A program made the position numbers and the translations under genes. Source: Stieleria neptunia (GTDB lineage Bacteria > Planctomycetota > Planctomycetia > Pirellulales > Pirellulaceae). Taken from it: a stretch of DNA of 64,000 nucleotides. The DNA lies in contig NZ_CP037423.1 in the NCBI RefSeq assembly GCF_007754155.1, positions 10,846,938 to 10,910,937 of the forward strand. Direction: 5' to 3'. The notes beneath the pieces were generated by a model, which made no database searches, had not been told where the DNA came from, and saw only the letters and a program-made list of their open reading frames with translations. This document shows positions 17,522-25,878 of this stretch, in pieces (position 1 is the stretch's first letter; each line of letters opens with the position of its first letter).

Positions 17522-18739
17522 ATGCCGCTTGAACAACTTCCCGCCGCGACATCGACGCCAATCGAGATCGGGATCGTTGTCGCAGGGCCGCTCGACGAGA
17601 TCGACCGTGAAGCCATGCGGCAAGCGGTCTTGACGACACAACGTGAATTGCAACAACGCTTTCCGGCCTTTCTGTTTCAGTTTTTCACGGTGCGGCGGCC
17701 CGAACTGTCCGCCGGCAGCCGGGTGGAGCCGAGTGTCTTGTTGCAGCAAGCCACCGAAGACCGCGATGCAAAACACTGGGATTTTGTGTTCGTGATCACG
17801 GCGTCCGAATTGATCGGCATTTACTCCTCCTTCTGTTTCGCCGCGCTCAGCCGCCCGCTGGATGCGGCCGTCATCTCGGTGTCGTTGGTCGATCCGCAAG
17901 CGGCCGGCGTGGACCTTTCGACGCAGGCACGGATCGACCAGATCGCCTTGCGCGTGTCGCGGTTGATGCAGCACTCGCTGGCGCACCTGCTCGGTTTATC
18001 GCGTGACGACCGCCCGGATCATCTGCTCTATCATCCCGCCACGGCAAAGGACCTGGATGCGATGGCCGTGGTGGACGACGACCAGACGGCGCGCCAGGCC
18101 GATGCGTTGGCGGAAGTTGCCGATCAACGTTTGGAAGAAGGTTCGGGTCGGGCGATGGGCAATTTGATGTTTGCCGCGCGGGCGGCCTGGATCAACCGCC
18201 GCGAAATCGTCCAAGCGATCTGGGCCGCGAGAGCCTGGCAGTTCCCCCGCCGACTCAGCCGACTCACCTTGGCCTCGGTCTCGACGGTTGCCGTTCTGCT
18301 GATGACCGCCGAGGCATGGGATTTGGCGCTGTCACAGTCGTCGGCTCGCGTTTATGGACTCGGTCTGTTTGCGCTGCTCGCGACCACCGTGTACGTGATC
18401 ACGCGTCAACAGTTGTTGATCCGTCGCAGCCAGACGAGAAGCGAGCAATCGGTCGTCACCGCAGCGTCGGCGTTCGGGATCGTGTTGATGGGGATGGCGG
18501 TCACCTGGTTGGCGTTGTTTTTGCTCGGAGCGATCGTCGGTCTGTTTCTCTTCGACGCTCCCCTGATCGCCAGCTGGGCGGCGTCGTCGCAGCTGACCGG
18601 TCGCGACGTGTCGTTTGCGGACTATGTGCAAATGGCCGGATTCAGCGGCTCGGTCGGATTGCTCATCGGCGCCCTCGGTGCGAGCTTCGAGTCACAGAAC
18701 TACTTTCGTCATGTGATCTTTGTGGACGAAGAGATTTAG
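17522..18739 (+). CDS. Multi-pass membrane protein of unknown function
   Basis: A 405-residue protein starting MPLEQLPAATS. A GGAGG at 17507-17511 supports this ATG. Residues 1-~220 are soluble, with alternating strands and helices and no recognised motif (for example WDFVFVITASELIGIYSSF). The C-terminal half has about four membrane helices (VSTVAVLLMTAEAW, LFALLATTVYVI, GIVLMGMAVTWLALFLLGAI, MAGFSGSVGLLIGAL). I do not recognise the family. It follows the MFS gene by 86 bp. Confidence 0.75.
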   Translation: MPLEQLPAATSTPIEIGIVVAGPLDEIDREAMRQAVLTTQRELQQRFPAFLFQFFTVRRPELSAGSRVEPSVLLQQATEDRDAKHWDFVFVITASELIGIYSSFCFAALSRPLDAAVISVSLVDPQAAGVDLSTQARIDQIALRVSRLMQHSLAHLLGLSRDDRPDHLLYHPATAKDLDAMAVVDDDQTARQADALAEVADQRLEEGSGRAMGNLMFAARAAWINRREIVQAIWAARAWQFPRRLSRLTLASVSTVAVLLMTAEAWDLALSQSSARVYGLGLFALLATTVYVITRQQLLIRRSQTRSEQSVVTAASAFGIVLMGMAVTWLALFLLGAIVGLFLFDAPLIASWAASSQLTGRDVSFADYVQMAGFSGSVGLLIGALGASFESQNYFRHVIFVDEEI

Positions 18740-19077
18740 GGATGGGTCACCCATTGGAAAGAGCGGAACGGCGCGAGCGGGCTGTCGGTTTCGTGAGTGA
18801 GCCGCGACGCGTAAGCGGCCGGGCATCCAGACGCCCGCCCGAGGCCTTACGGCCAGCGTCTCACCATTGCCTCGACCAATCCCACTGAATCGACAGCCCG
18901 CGAACCGCGCCTTGTTCCCGCGCTCCGCCTGGGAACACCTTGCTTCAGAGGCGCCCGCCTGTCGGCCGTGGATCGCGCGTGTGGCAGGAGCCACACCGGC
19001 ATCGCGTTCCAAGGCGGAGCCTGGGAACGAGCGGGGTGTTACCGATTTCGCAAGCTGGAAGCTGACGCCACTCGCTA
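18740..19077. repeat. Intergenic repeats, no gene seen
   Basis: This 338-bp gap between convergent genes contains an inverted pair built on GTTCCCGCGCTCCGCCTGGG (18913 onward) and GGCGGAGCCTGGGAACG (~19014-19030), plus a half-copy of the AAGCTTCCAGCTTGC repeat (19051-19077). No coding signal is convincing. Confidence 0.6.
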
Positions 19078-20931
19078 TCAGGAGCTGACGCCGAGGGTCA
19101 GCCAGCCGTCTCGGGCGTCGAAGCTGCGGGGCCGGAAATTCAGGCCTTGGAGCCCCGGCACGTTGACGTCGGACGGGATGATCCAGGGCCGGTCCATCAA
19201 GGTTTCCGGGAACGCTTTGGCGAATCCTTTCTTGATCGATCCCCGCAAACCGGCTTGCGCGACACTCAAACGTTTGGTGCCGGGGAAATTGATTTGGGTT
19301 TCGCCGACGCGTTGCAGCACGACTTCGCCCGACTGGCCGGTGATCGGTTGATAGACCGCAACGATTTCCAGCAACCGTTTCAGTTCGCGAGACCCTTGCG
19401 CGAAGCGTGTCCCCTGGATGCCGATCCGGAGTTTTCCGTCGCGTGCTTCAAAGATGATCGGCCGGCTGTCGTGAAAGTCGATCTCGAATTCGGGTTCTTC
19501 TTCATCGCCTTCCGCAGCGGCCTGGATTTCAGCGCCGCGTTTTGTTTTGCTGGCCAATTGCTGCAATTCGCTACGCGTCATCGTGCGGCCGGCCAGCAGC
19601 GCGCCGACGGTGTTGTCGATCAGGGATTCGTGGATTTGGACCGTCGCGTCGTTGGTCTGGGTGATCGCCGGCGGCGGCGTCGGCGCGGCGAGCTGGTTGT
19701 TCTTGCGGATCGTTGCCAGCAAGTAGATCGAGTGATCGGTCGAGCCGAGGGTGCGGGTCGGTTCGGCCAGATCCAGACGCTGCAGGTACGCTTCCGCCTC
19801 GGCGGCAAGATCGCGGGTCGGCTGGGGAATGGCGGCGTCGGTTTCCTTCGTGAATTCCTCGGTCATCCGCGTGATGAATTTGCGATGGGCAATTCGATCG
19901 GCGAGCGGCTTTTGCTGAGCGGCTTTTTTCTTGGCGATTCGTCGGACCAATCGCAGCGGATGCTCAATCGAATTGATGCGATTGTTGATCGATCCCGAGA
20001 CGACGACCGGTTCGAACTGGATGCCCGATTCACGGATCTGCAGCTGTCGCGATGCGTACACCTGTCCATAACCGGACGTCCTCAGCCGGACCGGGCCGTT
20101 GTATCCCCGGTTGGCCGTGGTGACGGTTCCGTTGAGCGCGATCTGCATGCGAATGCTGCCGACCGAGGGCAACAGCGTGGTGGTCACGTCGCCGGTCAAG
20201 AACGCGTTGCCGACGATCCGCGTGCCGAGAATGCACTCTCGCACCGCCGAAGATTCATCGACTCTGCGATTGGCGGCCCGCTGGATCAACGATTCATCGA
20301 TCGTCAGATGAAGATTGGTCGAGGAGAACAGGTCTTGGGTGCGATCGACCAGGGCGACGGATTGATCGGTCCGCTCAAGCAACTCCAACAACAACCGCAA
20401 CGTCGCGATCTGGTCCGGCGACGGGTTGCCGCTGATCTCGGTCCACTGGTCGGCGGTGCGGCTGAGCAGTTGTGCCAGCAAGGTGGTCGTTCTCTCTTTG
20501 CGGCGAAACCGCAGCGCGTTGCCGAATTGCTGGGCGGTGCTGCGGACGCGGCGGACCGCCGGAACCTCAAGCCCCGGATGGATTCCGGTGGCCTTCTGCG
20601 AGATTCGGATTGCTTTGCTCGCCAGTTCGACATCGCTGGCTTCGGACCGCATGGCCTGGAGGGCGGGTTCGATTTCCAGGTAGTCGATCCAGGCCTGGGC
20701 GTTGGCACCGGTTGCGGTTTTGGCGAGATGACCCCGCAGCTGATCGATCGCCGCTTGGAATTCGGCGCCGCTGGCATCCGGGCTGGCGATTCGGCTCGGA
20801 TCCAGCCGCTGGGCCGACTGCCGTGCCGCATCGGCAATCTGTTCGGAGAGCGTTTGAGCAGGCGAGGCGTTCAGCAGCGCGACGACCCACAGGCCGAGCG
20901 AAGCAAGAACGCGAAGGCTTGGTCGTGTCAT
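19078..20931 (-). CDS. Exported planctomycete protein of unknown function
   Basis: A 617-residue protein. The ATG at 20931 gives a signal peptide (MTRPSLRVLASLGLWVVALL, cleavage near SPAQT). The frame is open upstream, but that part is not signal-like. The mature protein alternates helical segments with a central beta-rich part (around TTANRGYNGPVRLRTSGYGQ) and a C-terminal beta-rich part (ARDGKLRIGIQGTRFAQGSR). I recognise no enzyme motif. It lies upstream of nothing co-oriented except intergenic repeats, and the next gene on the strand is 136 bp away. Confidence 0.78.
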   Translation of the reverse strand: MTRPSLRVLASLGLWVVALLNASPAQTLSEQIADAARQSAQRLDPSRIASPDASGAEFQAAIDQLRGHLAKTATGANAQAWIDYLEIEPALQAMRSEASDVELASKAIRISQKATGIHPGLEVPAVRRVRSTAQQFGNALRFRRKERTTTLLAQLLSRTADQWTEISGNPSPDQIATLRLLLELLERTDQSVALVDRTQDLFSSTNLHLTIDESLIQRAANRRVDESSAVRECILGTRIVGNAFLTGDVTTTLLPSVGSIRMQIALNGTVTTANRGYNGPVRLRTSGYGQVYASRQLQIRESGIQFEPVVVSGSINNRINSIEHPLRLVRRIAKKKAAQQKPLADRIAHRKFITRMTEEFTKETDAAIPQPTRDLAAEAEAYLQRLDLAEPTRTLGSTDHSIYLLATIRKNNQLAAPTPPPAITQTNDATVQIHESLIDNTVGALLAGRTMTRSELQQLASKTKRGAEIQAAAEGDEEEPEFEIDFHDSRPIIFEARDGKLRIGIQGTRFAQGSRELKRLLEIVAVYQPITGQSGEVVLQRVGETQINFPGTKRLSVAQAGLRGSIKKGFAKAFPETLMDRPWIIPSDVNVPGLQGLNFRPRSFDARDGWLTLGVSS

Positions 20932-21067
20932 GTTACATCCAAGTTGACGGTGGACCGGCGGTCGGGAAGTGCGATACAAACGCGAAGATAGTGAAAGGGC
21001 GAAGGATTTGCAGGTGGAGTTGGGCGAGTTGGGCAAAAAAACGCCCTCCGATCGTCGGCAAAACGCG

Positions 21068-21748
21068 TTACAGCGGAGCCAGTGCCCCGGCGAGCACGGC
21101 GATCGGTCCCTGCTGGTAGTCCGGTGATGGTGTTTGGGCATCCATTTCGTAGACCGAAACGAGCAGCGTCCGATGACCTAAGGCGCATTTGCCGATGTGG
21201 ACCCGCAGCGGCCAGGCGGAGCTTTTGCGCGGCGACGCCCAGTCGATCGTGGCGTTCTGGTAAAGGATCGTTTGCACCTGCAGCTGAAAATCATCGCTCG
21301 CCCCGACCCGCAGGACCGCCGGTTCGGTCGCGTCTTCGTCGCCCATGTCTAAATGGACCGAGGGCGGGAAATCGGCCGCGGTGGGCGGCCAGGTCGACGC
21401 GGAGGGATCAAAGGTCTTGATCTGCCCCAGGATCGACGCATTGCGATTGATGAACGAAATCGTCGAGGGACCCTGCCCGTCACCGGGATGGTCCAACAGA
21501 AAAAAAAGAAAACCCTCGGCCGCGCCGATCCGCAGCCCCAGCGCTTGAGACTCCACCGGCTTGCCCTGGATCGGCAGGATGTCGGGCGTGGTCCAGGCTC
21601 CGAAGCCGTCGCCCCGCCACCGGACGTCGCGACCGCTCGGCCGATCGCCGCTGGCACCGAACCAGGCGATGCCCATGACGACGACCATCACCACCAGCAT
21701 GCCGCGGGTGATCTCGAGGGGAATCTGCTGCTCGCGCTGAGAAGACAT
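21068..21748 (-). CDS. Membrane-anchored protein of unknown function
   Basis: A 226-residue protein with one N-terminal transmembrane helix (MLVVMVVVMGIAWFGA) after a short basic/polar start, then a ~190-residue extracytoplasmic domain rich in beta strands (for example FFLLDHPGDGQGPSTISFIN). It ends LAGALAPL. No family is recognised. It is on the same strand as, and immediately downstream of, the methyltransferase gene (48 bp gap), so co-transcription is possible. Confidence 0.7.
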   Translation of the reverse strand: MSSQREQQIPLEITRGMLVVMVVVMGIAWFGASGDRPSGRDVRWRGDGFGAWTTPDILPIQGKPVESQALGLRIGAAEGFLFFLLDHPGDGQGPSTISFINRNASILGQIKTFDPSASTWPPTAADFPPSVHLDMGDEDATEPAVLRVGASDDFQLQVQTILYQNATIDWASPRKSSAWPLRVHIGKCALGHRTLLVSVYEMDAQTPSPDYQQGPIAVLAGALAPL

Positions 21749-21796
21749 GGCTGGAAAGCGGTTGCGGAAGTCAACTGCAGGTAGGGCGTCGGAATA

Positions 21797-23503
21797 TTAG
21801 AAGAGTGTAGTCGCGATCGGTTGATGCAAGAAATGGGCGTTCAGCCATGGTTTATACCGCGTGACCAACAAACAGCGATACACCAACGCCTCTTTGACAT
21901 CGTCGATCGGCCAAACCTGAACTTCGGTCGGTTCAAATTTGTTCCATCCTTCACTGACGCGGATCTGTTTCAGTCGCGCGGCGATATCGGTCGTCTGGCC
22001 GATAAACAAAACCGAGTCGGGGTCGGAGATCGCATACACGCCGGCGACCGGTTCGTCGCCACCGTTTTCGAGAAAGGCCTCGATGGCTTGAGCGGCGGGG
22101 GCGTCCTGCTTCGAAAACTCGACGGCGCGTTTCTTGGCCGCTCGGGTGATTTTGTCGTTGGTCGCGATGCGTCGGAAGTGCCAGATGGCCGCGCGGGCGT
22201 CGATCAAGGAATGGCCGTCGCCGAACGCTTGGGCGATTTGATCGAACTCGGCGGCCGCATCGGGCGTGCAAAGGATCTGTTCCAAGTTCATGGCGTAGTC
22301 GACCGAAAGCATTTGAAACGCGATTTCGGCGGCGTCGCAGCACGGCAGGAGGGTCTTGAGCGAAACCTTCTTGTGTTTGCCTTCACCGACCAGTCGTTCT
22401 TCGCGCGAGAGCTGCAACAGAAACTCGTTCCAGGTCCGCGCGTCACCGAGCAGTTTGGCGTCTTTGCAGTAGCGAACGAACAGTGCATTGCGGATCGGAT
22501 CGAACAGCAGTTCCTCGGCGCTATGCGCTTTCGAAACGTCCTCGAAGGCGGCTTGGATGACGCGTTCGTTTTTTTCGTCCAGTGGAATCACCGGACGTCC
22601 GTTGCGAAACTTCGTGCGTTGTTTTCCCTTGGACGTCGTCGGCGCACTGTTGATCGGATCGGCCGGCCCGTCCAGTGGATCGCCCGCGCCGCATGCCGAC
22701 AATCGTTCTTTGATCCGAGTGGCGTAGTCTTCGGAGAGTTCAATTCCCATGAATTGACGCCCCAGCTTTTTGGCGACCACCAGCGTCGTGCCGCTGCCGC
22801 CGAAGGGGTCCAGCACGAGGTCGCCGGGGTTGCTGGAAACCCGGATGATTCGACCGAGCAACTGTTCGGGCATTTGACACCCATGAAAACCCTCGCGCTC
22901 TTTGAAGGTCCCGGCAACGCGGGCGAAGTACCAGGTGTCGTGCGAGGGACTGAATCCTAACTGGGGCGCATCTTGGGGACGCAAGATCCAGGTGTTGTCG
23001 GGCAGCCGTCCCCGGGTGTTGGCCCGCGCGTCGGCATACACCAGTTGCCGGGCCGAGGGAACTCGCACCGTCGGGTTGTCGCCGTTGAACGTGAACTGTT
23101 CGGGGTCTTTGACGAAGTGGAACAGATGGGTGTGCGAGCGACTAAACCCGCGGACACAATTCACGCCAAAGGTGTAGTACCAGACGATCCAGGACCGGCA
23201 CGAGAACCCGATTTCCTGGGACAGCAATTTCAGTTCCGCGGCGTATTCGTCACCGATCGCCAACCAGAACGATCCGTCCGGTTTGAGCGCCTGGTGAACA
23301 CCGCTGATCCAGTCGCGGCAAAAGTTCAAGTAATCGGTGTGCGACTGCTGGTCGTCGTAGACGTCGTAGCTGTAGCCGATGTTGAAGGGCGGGTCGGCGA
23401 AGACAAGATCGATCGTGCCCTGTCGGATCTGGGCCAGTTTTTCGATGCAATCGCCTTGATGGATTTGATTGGCGGAGAGCGTTGCGGTGGTGGTCTCGGG
23501 CAT
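21797..23503 (-). CDS. DNA methyltransferase fused to a GIY-YIG-like domain
   Basis: A 568-residue protein. Residues ~10-275 are a beta-class N6-adenine/N4-cytosine methyltransferase: catalytic DPPF (FADPPFNIGYSYD) near the N-terminus, target-recognition region in the middle, then the AdoMet motif (DLVLDPFGGSGTT) and GIELSEDYA. Residues ~320-470 form a helical linker domain that I do not recognise. The last ~90 residues resemble a GIY-YIG nuclease core: GVYAISDPDSVLFIGQT, an arginine (AARLKQIR), a glutamate (VKEALVYRC) and a terminal asparagine (YKPWLN). Start ATG 23503 was preferred. No separate restriction gene is adjacent. Confidence 0.85.
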   Translation of the reverse strand: MPETTTATLSANQIHQGDCIEKLAQIRQGTIDLVFADPPFNIGYSYDVYDDQQSHTDYLNFCRDWISGVHQALKPDGSFWLAIGDEYAAELKLLSQEIGFSCRSWIVWYYTFGVNCVRGFSRSHTHLFHFVKDPEQFTFNGDNPTVRVPSARQLVYADARANTRGRLPDNTWILRPQDAPQLGFSPSHDTWYFARVAGTFKEREGFHGCQMPEQLLGRIIRVSSNPGDLVLDPFGGSGTTLVVAKKLGRQFMGIELSEDYATRIKERLSACGAGDPLDGPADPINSAPTTSKGKQRTKFRNGRPVIPLDEKNERVIQAAFEDVSKAHSAEELLFDPIRNALFVRYCKDAKLLGDARTWNEFLLQLSREERLVGEGKHKKVSLKTLLPCCDAAEIAFQMLSVDYAMNLEQILCTPDAAAEFDQIAQAFGDGHSLIDARAAIWHFRRIATNDKITRAAKKRAVEFSKQDAPAAQAIEAFLENGGDEPVAGVYAISDPDSVLFIGQTTDIAARLKQIRVSEGWNKFEPTEVQVWPIDDVKEALVYRCLLVTRYKPWLNAHFLHQPIATTLF

Positions 23504-23595
23504 GAGTTTCCAAGGATGGTGGCAATCGGTCACGGACAGCGCCACGCCAAGTCTACGATTTCAGAGCCGATCGCGCCAGTGACCTAAGCCTCCAA

Positions 23596-23681
23596 GTGGC
23601 GTAAGCTTCCAGCTTGCGACCCACGCGGCCACGCCGCGGAGTCTCACCACTGCCACGTCGCAAGCTGGAAGCTTACGCCAC
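23596..23681. repeat. AAGCTTCCAGCTTGC hairpin repeat
   Basis: A long inverted repeat whose arms contain GTAAGCTTCCAGCTTGCGAC (23601) and its complement (23657 onward), with an ~36-nt centre. It belongs to the same family as 13616-13759. It ends one base before the dprA stop codon (23683-23685). Confidence 0.85.
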
Positions 23682-23682
23682 G

Positions 23683-24825
23683 TTAAATCCGGCAGACGTA
23701 GTGTCCGCTTTGGCGGCGGATCAGATGGCGGATTTCCAGCACGCTGATCGTCGCCATCACCTGGTGGGCCGGCAATCCGCTGCGGGCGATCACCTGGTCG
23801 ATCAGGGTGCTGGAGGCGTCGATCGATTCGAGCACCGTGCGTTCCACCTCGTTGAGCTTCAATTCGGCCGGATTTCGCACTTCATGCCCGTCCTCGGTGC
23901 TGACGCTGCGAGCCATCGGGCCGAGTGATTCCAGGATGTCGTCGACGGTTTGGACCAGCGTCGCGCCGTCGCGGATCAGCTGGTTGGTCCCGCGGGAGGC
24001 GCGACTGGTGACCGGGCCGGGCAGCGCCAAGACGTCCCGCCCTAATTCGCCGGCCTGTCGCGCGGTGATCAACGACCCGCTGCGATCGGGGGCCTCGATG
24101 ACCAGCGTCGCCAGGGCCAGGGCGGCGATGATTCGATTCCGCTGGGGGAACATGCCGCCGCGAGGTTTGGCGTACGGCGGGTATTCGCTGATCACGGCAC
24201 CGTCGGCGGCGATTGCGTCAGCCAAACCAACGTGCTCGGGCGGGTAAATCTGTCCCAGGCCCCCACCCAGGACCGCGATCGTTCTGCCGCCCGCCGACAA
24301 CGCCCCTTCGTGTGCCGCCGCATCGATCCCACGGGCCAGTCCGCTGACCACCGTCACCCCCGCTTTGGCGAGCCCATAGGCGAGGCGATCGGCTTGGCGG
24401 GTGCCGTAGGCCGTGGCGTGGCGGGTGCCCACGATCGCGACGGCCAGTTCGTCTGCCCGGGTCATCGTTCCGTGGGCAAACAAAATCGGTGGCGCGTCGT
24501 GCAGGTCTTCCAGCGGCCGCGGGTAACCGTCGCGACCCTGGCAAAGTAAATCGCAGTCGTGGGTCTGGCACCACCGCAGGATCGAGTCCGTGTCCACATG
24601 GTCCGACGCGGTGCGGATCGTGTGAATCAACTTGGGGCCCACCCCCGGGACCGCCGCCAGTCGGCTCGCTTCGGCGGCCAACACGCGCCCCGGCGAGCCG
24701 AAGCAGTCGATCAGTGCGGTCAGCGTTCGCGGTCCGATTCCCGGCAGCATCGCCAGTCGCAGCGTGCTGACCGTTTCGTCATCGAGCCCGCGATGCTCCG
24801 CCGAGGTGGTGTCGGGTCCGTCCAT
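23683..24825 (-). CDS. dprA: DNA-processing protein DprA
   Basis: A 380-residue protein that loads RecA on incoming single-stranded DNA during natural transformation. The N-terminal helix-hairpin-helix/SAM-like part has LRLAMLPGIGPRTLTALI and VPGVGPKLI. The Rossmann core carries IVGTRHATAYG, VSGLARGIDAAAHEGAL, FPQRNRIIAALALATLVIEA and GSLITARQAGELGRDV. The C-terminal ~60 residues form the winged-helix domain common in longer DprA proteins. No com genes are adjacent. Transcription ends at the hairpin repeat just past the stop. Confidence 0.96.
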   Translation of the reverse strand: MDGPDTTSAEHRGLDDETVSTLRLAMLPGIGPRTLTALIDCFGSPGRVLAAEASRLAAVPGVGPKLIHTIRTASDHVDTDSILRWCQTHDCDLLCQGRDGYPRPLEDLHDAPPILFAHGTMTRADELAVAIVGTRHATAYGTRQADRLAYGLAKAGVTVVSGLARGIDAAAHEGALSAGGRTIAVLGGGLGQIYPPEHVGLADAIAADGAVISEYPPYAKPRGGMFPQRNRIIAALALATLVIEAPDRSGSLITARQAGELGRDVLALPGPVTSRASRGTNQLIRDGATLVQTVDDILESLGPMARSVSTEDGHEVRNPAELKLNEVERTVLESIDASSTLIDQVIARSGLPAHQVMATISVLEIRHLIRRQSGHYVCRI

Positions 24826-24914
24826 GGCAGCGTGGACTCAGTCGAGAGAGTGGAGAAGCGGGTAGCGGGCGGGGCGGGTCAGCCGCGTCCGTCGCAAGAT
24901 TCAGATGCGTCGAC

Positions 24915-25102
24915 AGGGACCGTCCGGCTTTAGGCGACCGCTTCTCGCACGTACGATGGCCCTTCCGGGCCGTCGCGGGGAGAACTCTTCTCGACGACCT
25001 AGAAAGGACGTCGTACAGCGATCCGCTGACCGCATTACACTCAATCGACGAGATCGTTGGTCTCTGTTGCGTTTCGCGTCTTTCCTAAGCTGGATGGTCT
25101 CT
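24915..25102. mobile_element. MITE-like element, copy A
   Basis: A 188-bp element with imperfect terminal inverted repeats: AGGGACCGTCCGGCTTTAGG at the left (24915) and TCCTAAGCTGGATGGTCTCT at the right (to 25102). It is homologous along its length to the 187-bp element at 34718-34904, including the internal ACGATGGCCCTTCCGGGCCGTCG hairpin and the segment ACGACCTAGAAAGGACGTCG. It encodes no protein. The right end overlaps the stop codon of the phosphatase gene. Movement by a transposase elsewhere is inferred. Confidence 0.75.
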
Positions 25103-25715
25103 ACAACAGGATATCGGGTTTTTCGATGTCCGGGGGGCTGCCGGCACCCAGGGGCTCTTCAATTGCGGGGAAAAGACCTGCTTCGCTTTCCGCGGCCTTG
25201 AGTGAGGCCTGGAACTGTTGGACGACCGGGCGGCTGGTCAGTCTGGGATTGATGTGGGGGCGCGCGGCCAACAGGTGCGCTTGGGCCTGCTCGGCCGTCA
25301 TGCCGCGGTACTTGATCAACCAGCACAGGGCGATCGTCGCGCTGCGGGCGCGGCCCGCCTTGCAGTGAATGTAAACGGTGTCGTGTTGCAGTTTGTACTT
25401 CTGGATAAACTCCACGGCGGCTTCGACGTCGGCCAGGCGAGGGTGGGTGAAGTCGGTCGTGGGGATGTGCAACTGCTCAATGCCGTGTTGCTCATACTGG
25501 AGGATCGGCCCCTTGTACTCTTCGCACGTGTTGACCACCGCGCGGACGCCTTCGCCTCGCAACGACGCCACGTCGGCGGCGAACGGGTAGGCGCCGACGA
25601 TCACGTGGCTATCGATTCGGCTCCACCAATGACGACGACGCAACACCCGCGCGAGAAGGAAATTCCAGGCGAGTGTCGGCCAAAACACGGTGCGAGCGTA
25701 GAGTCGAGCAAACAA
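25101..25715 (-). CDS. PTPMT1-like dual-specificity phosphatase
   Basis: A 204-residue protein with the Cys-phosphatase P-loop HCKAGRARSAT, which is close to that of PTPMT1-type phosphatidylglycerophosphate phosphatases. The general acid aspartate is probably in PTTDFTHP. A short hydrophobic N-terminus (FWPTLAWNFLLARVL) suggests membrane association. By family it would dephosphorylate a phospholipid head group or a phosphoprotein; phosphatidylglycerol synthesis is plausible. The start is probably TTG at 25715, as no in-frame ATG precedes it before a stop. Its own stop lies in the end of a MITE-like element. Confidence 0.85.
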   Translation of the reverse strand: MFARLYARTVFWPTLAWNFLLARVLRRRHWWSRIDSHVIVGAYPFAADVASLRGEGVRAVVNTCEEYKGPILQYEQHGIEQLHIPTTDFTHPRLADVEAAVEFIQKYKLQHDTVYIHCKAGRARSATIALCWLIKYRGMTAEQAQAHLLAARPHINPRLTSRPVVQQFQASLKAAESEAGLFPAIEEPLGAGSPPDIEKPDILL

Positions 25716-25878
25716 GGTGACGATGCAGGGTGGTGGTATGATGCAATGGAGCAGCCCGAGCGTCTATCCTACCGCATCAAACGGAAAACGATAATCGCCA
25801 GCACCGCGTTTTGACGCTTTCATGGCCGCCACCACGCCGATCCGACACTGATTTTCCGCTCGATCCTTCTTGAACCAA

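Noticed and set aside
19147..20991. 614-codon plus-strand frame opposite the exported 617-residue protein
   Set aside because: The minus-strand protein has a signal peptide and natural composition; the plus-strand product is Arg/Gly/Asp-biased, as in shadow frames.
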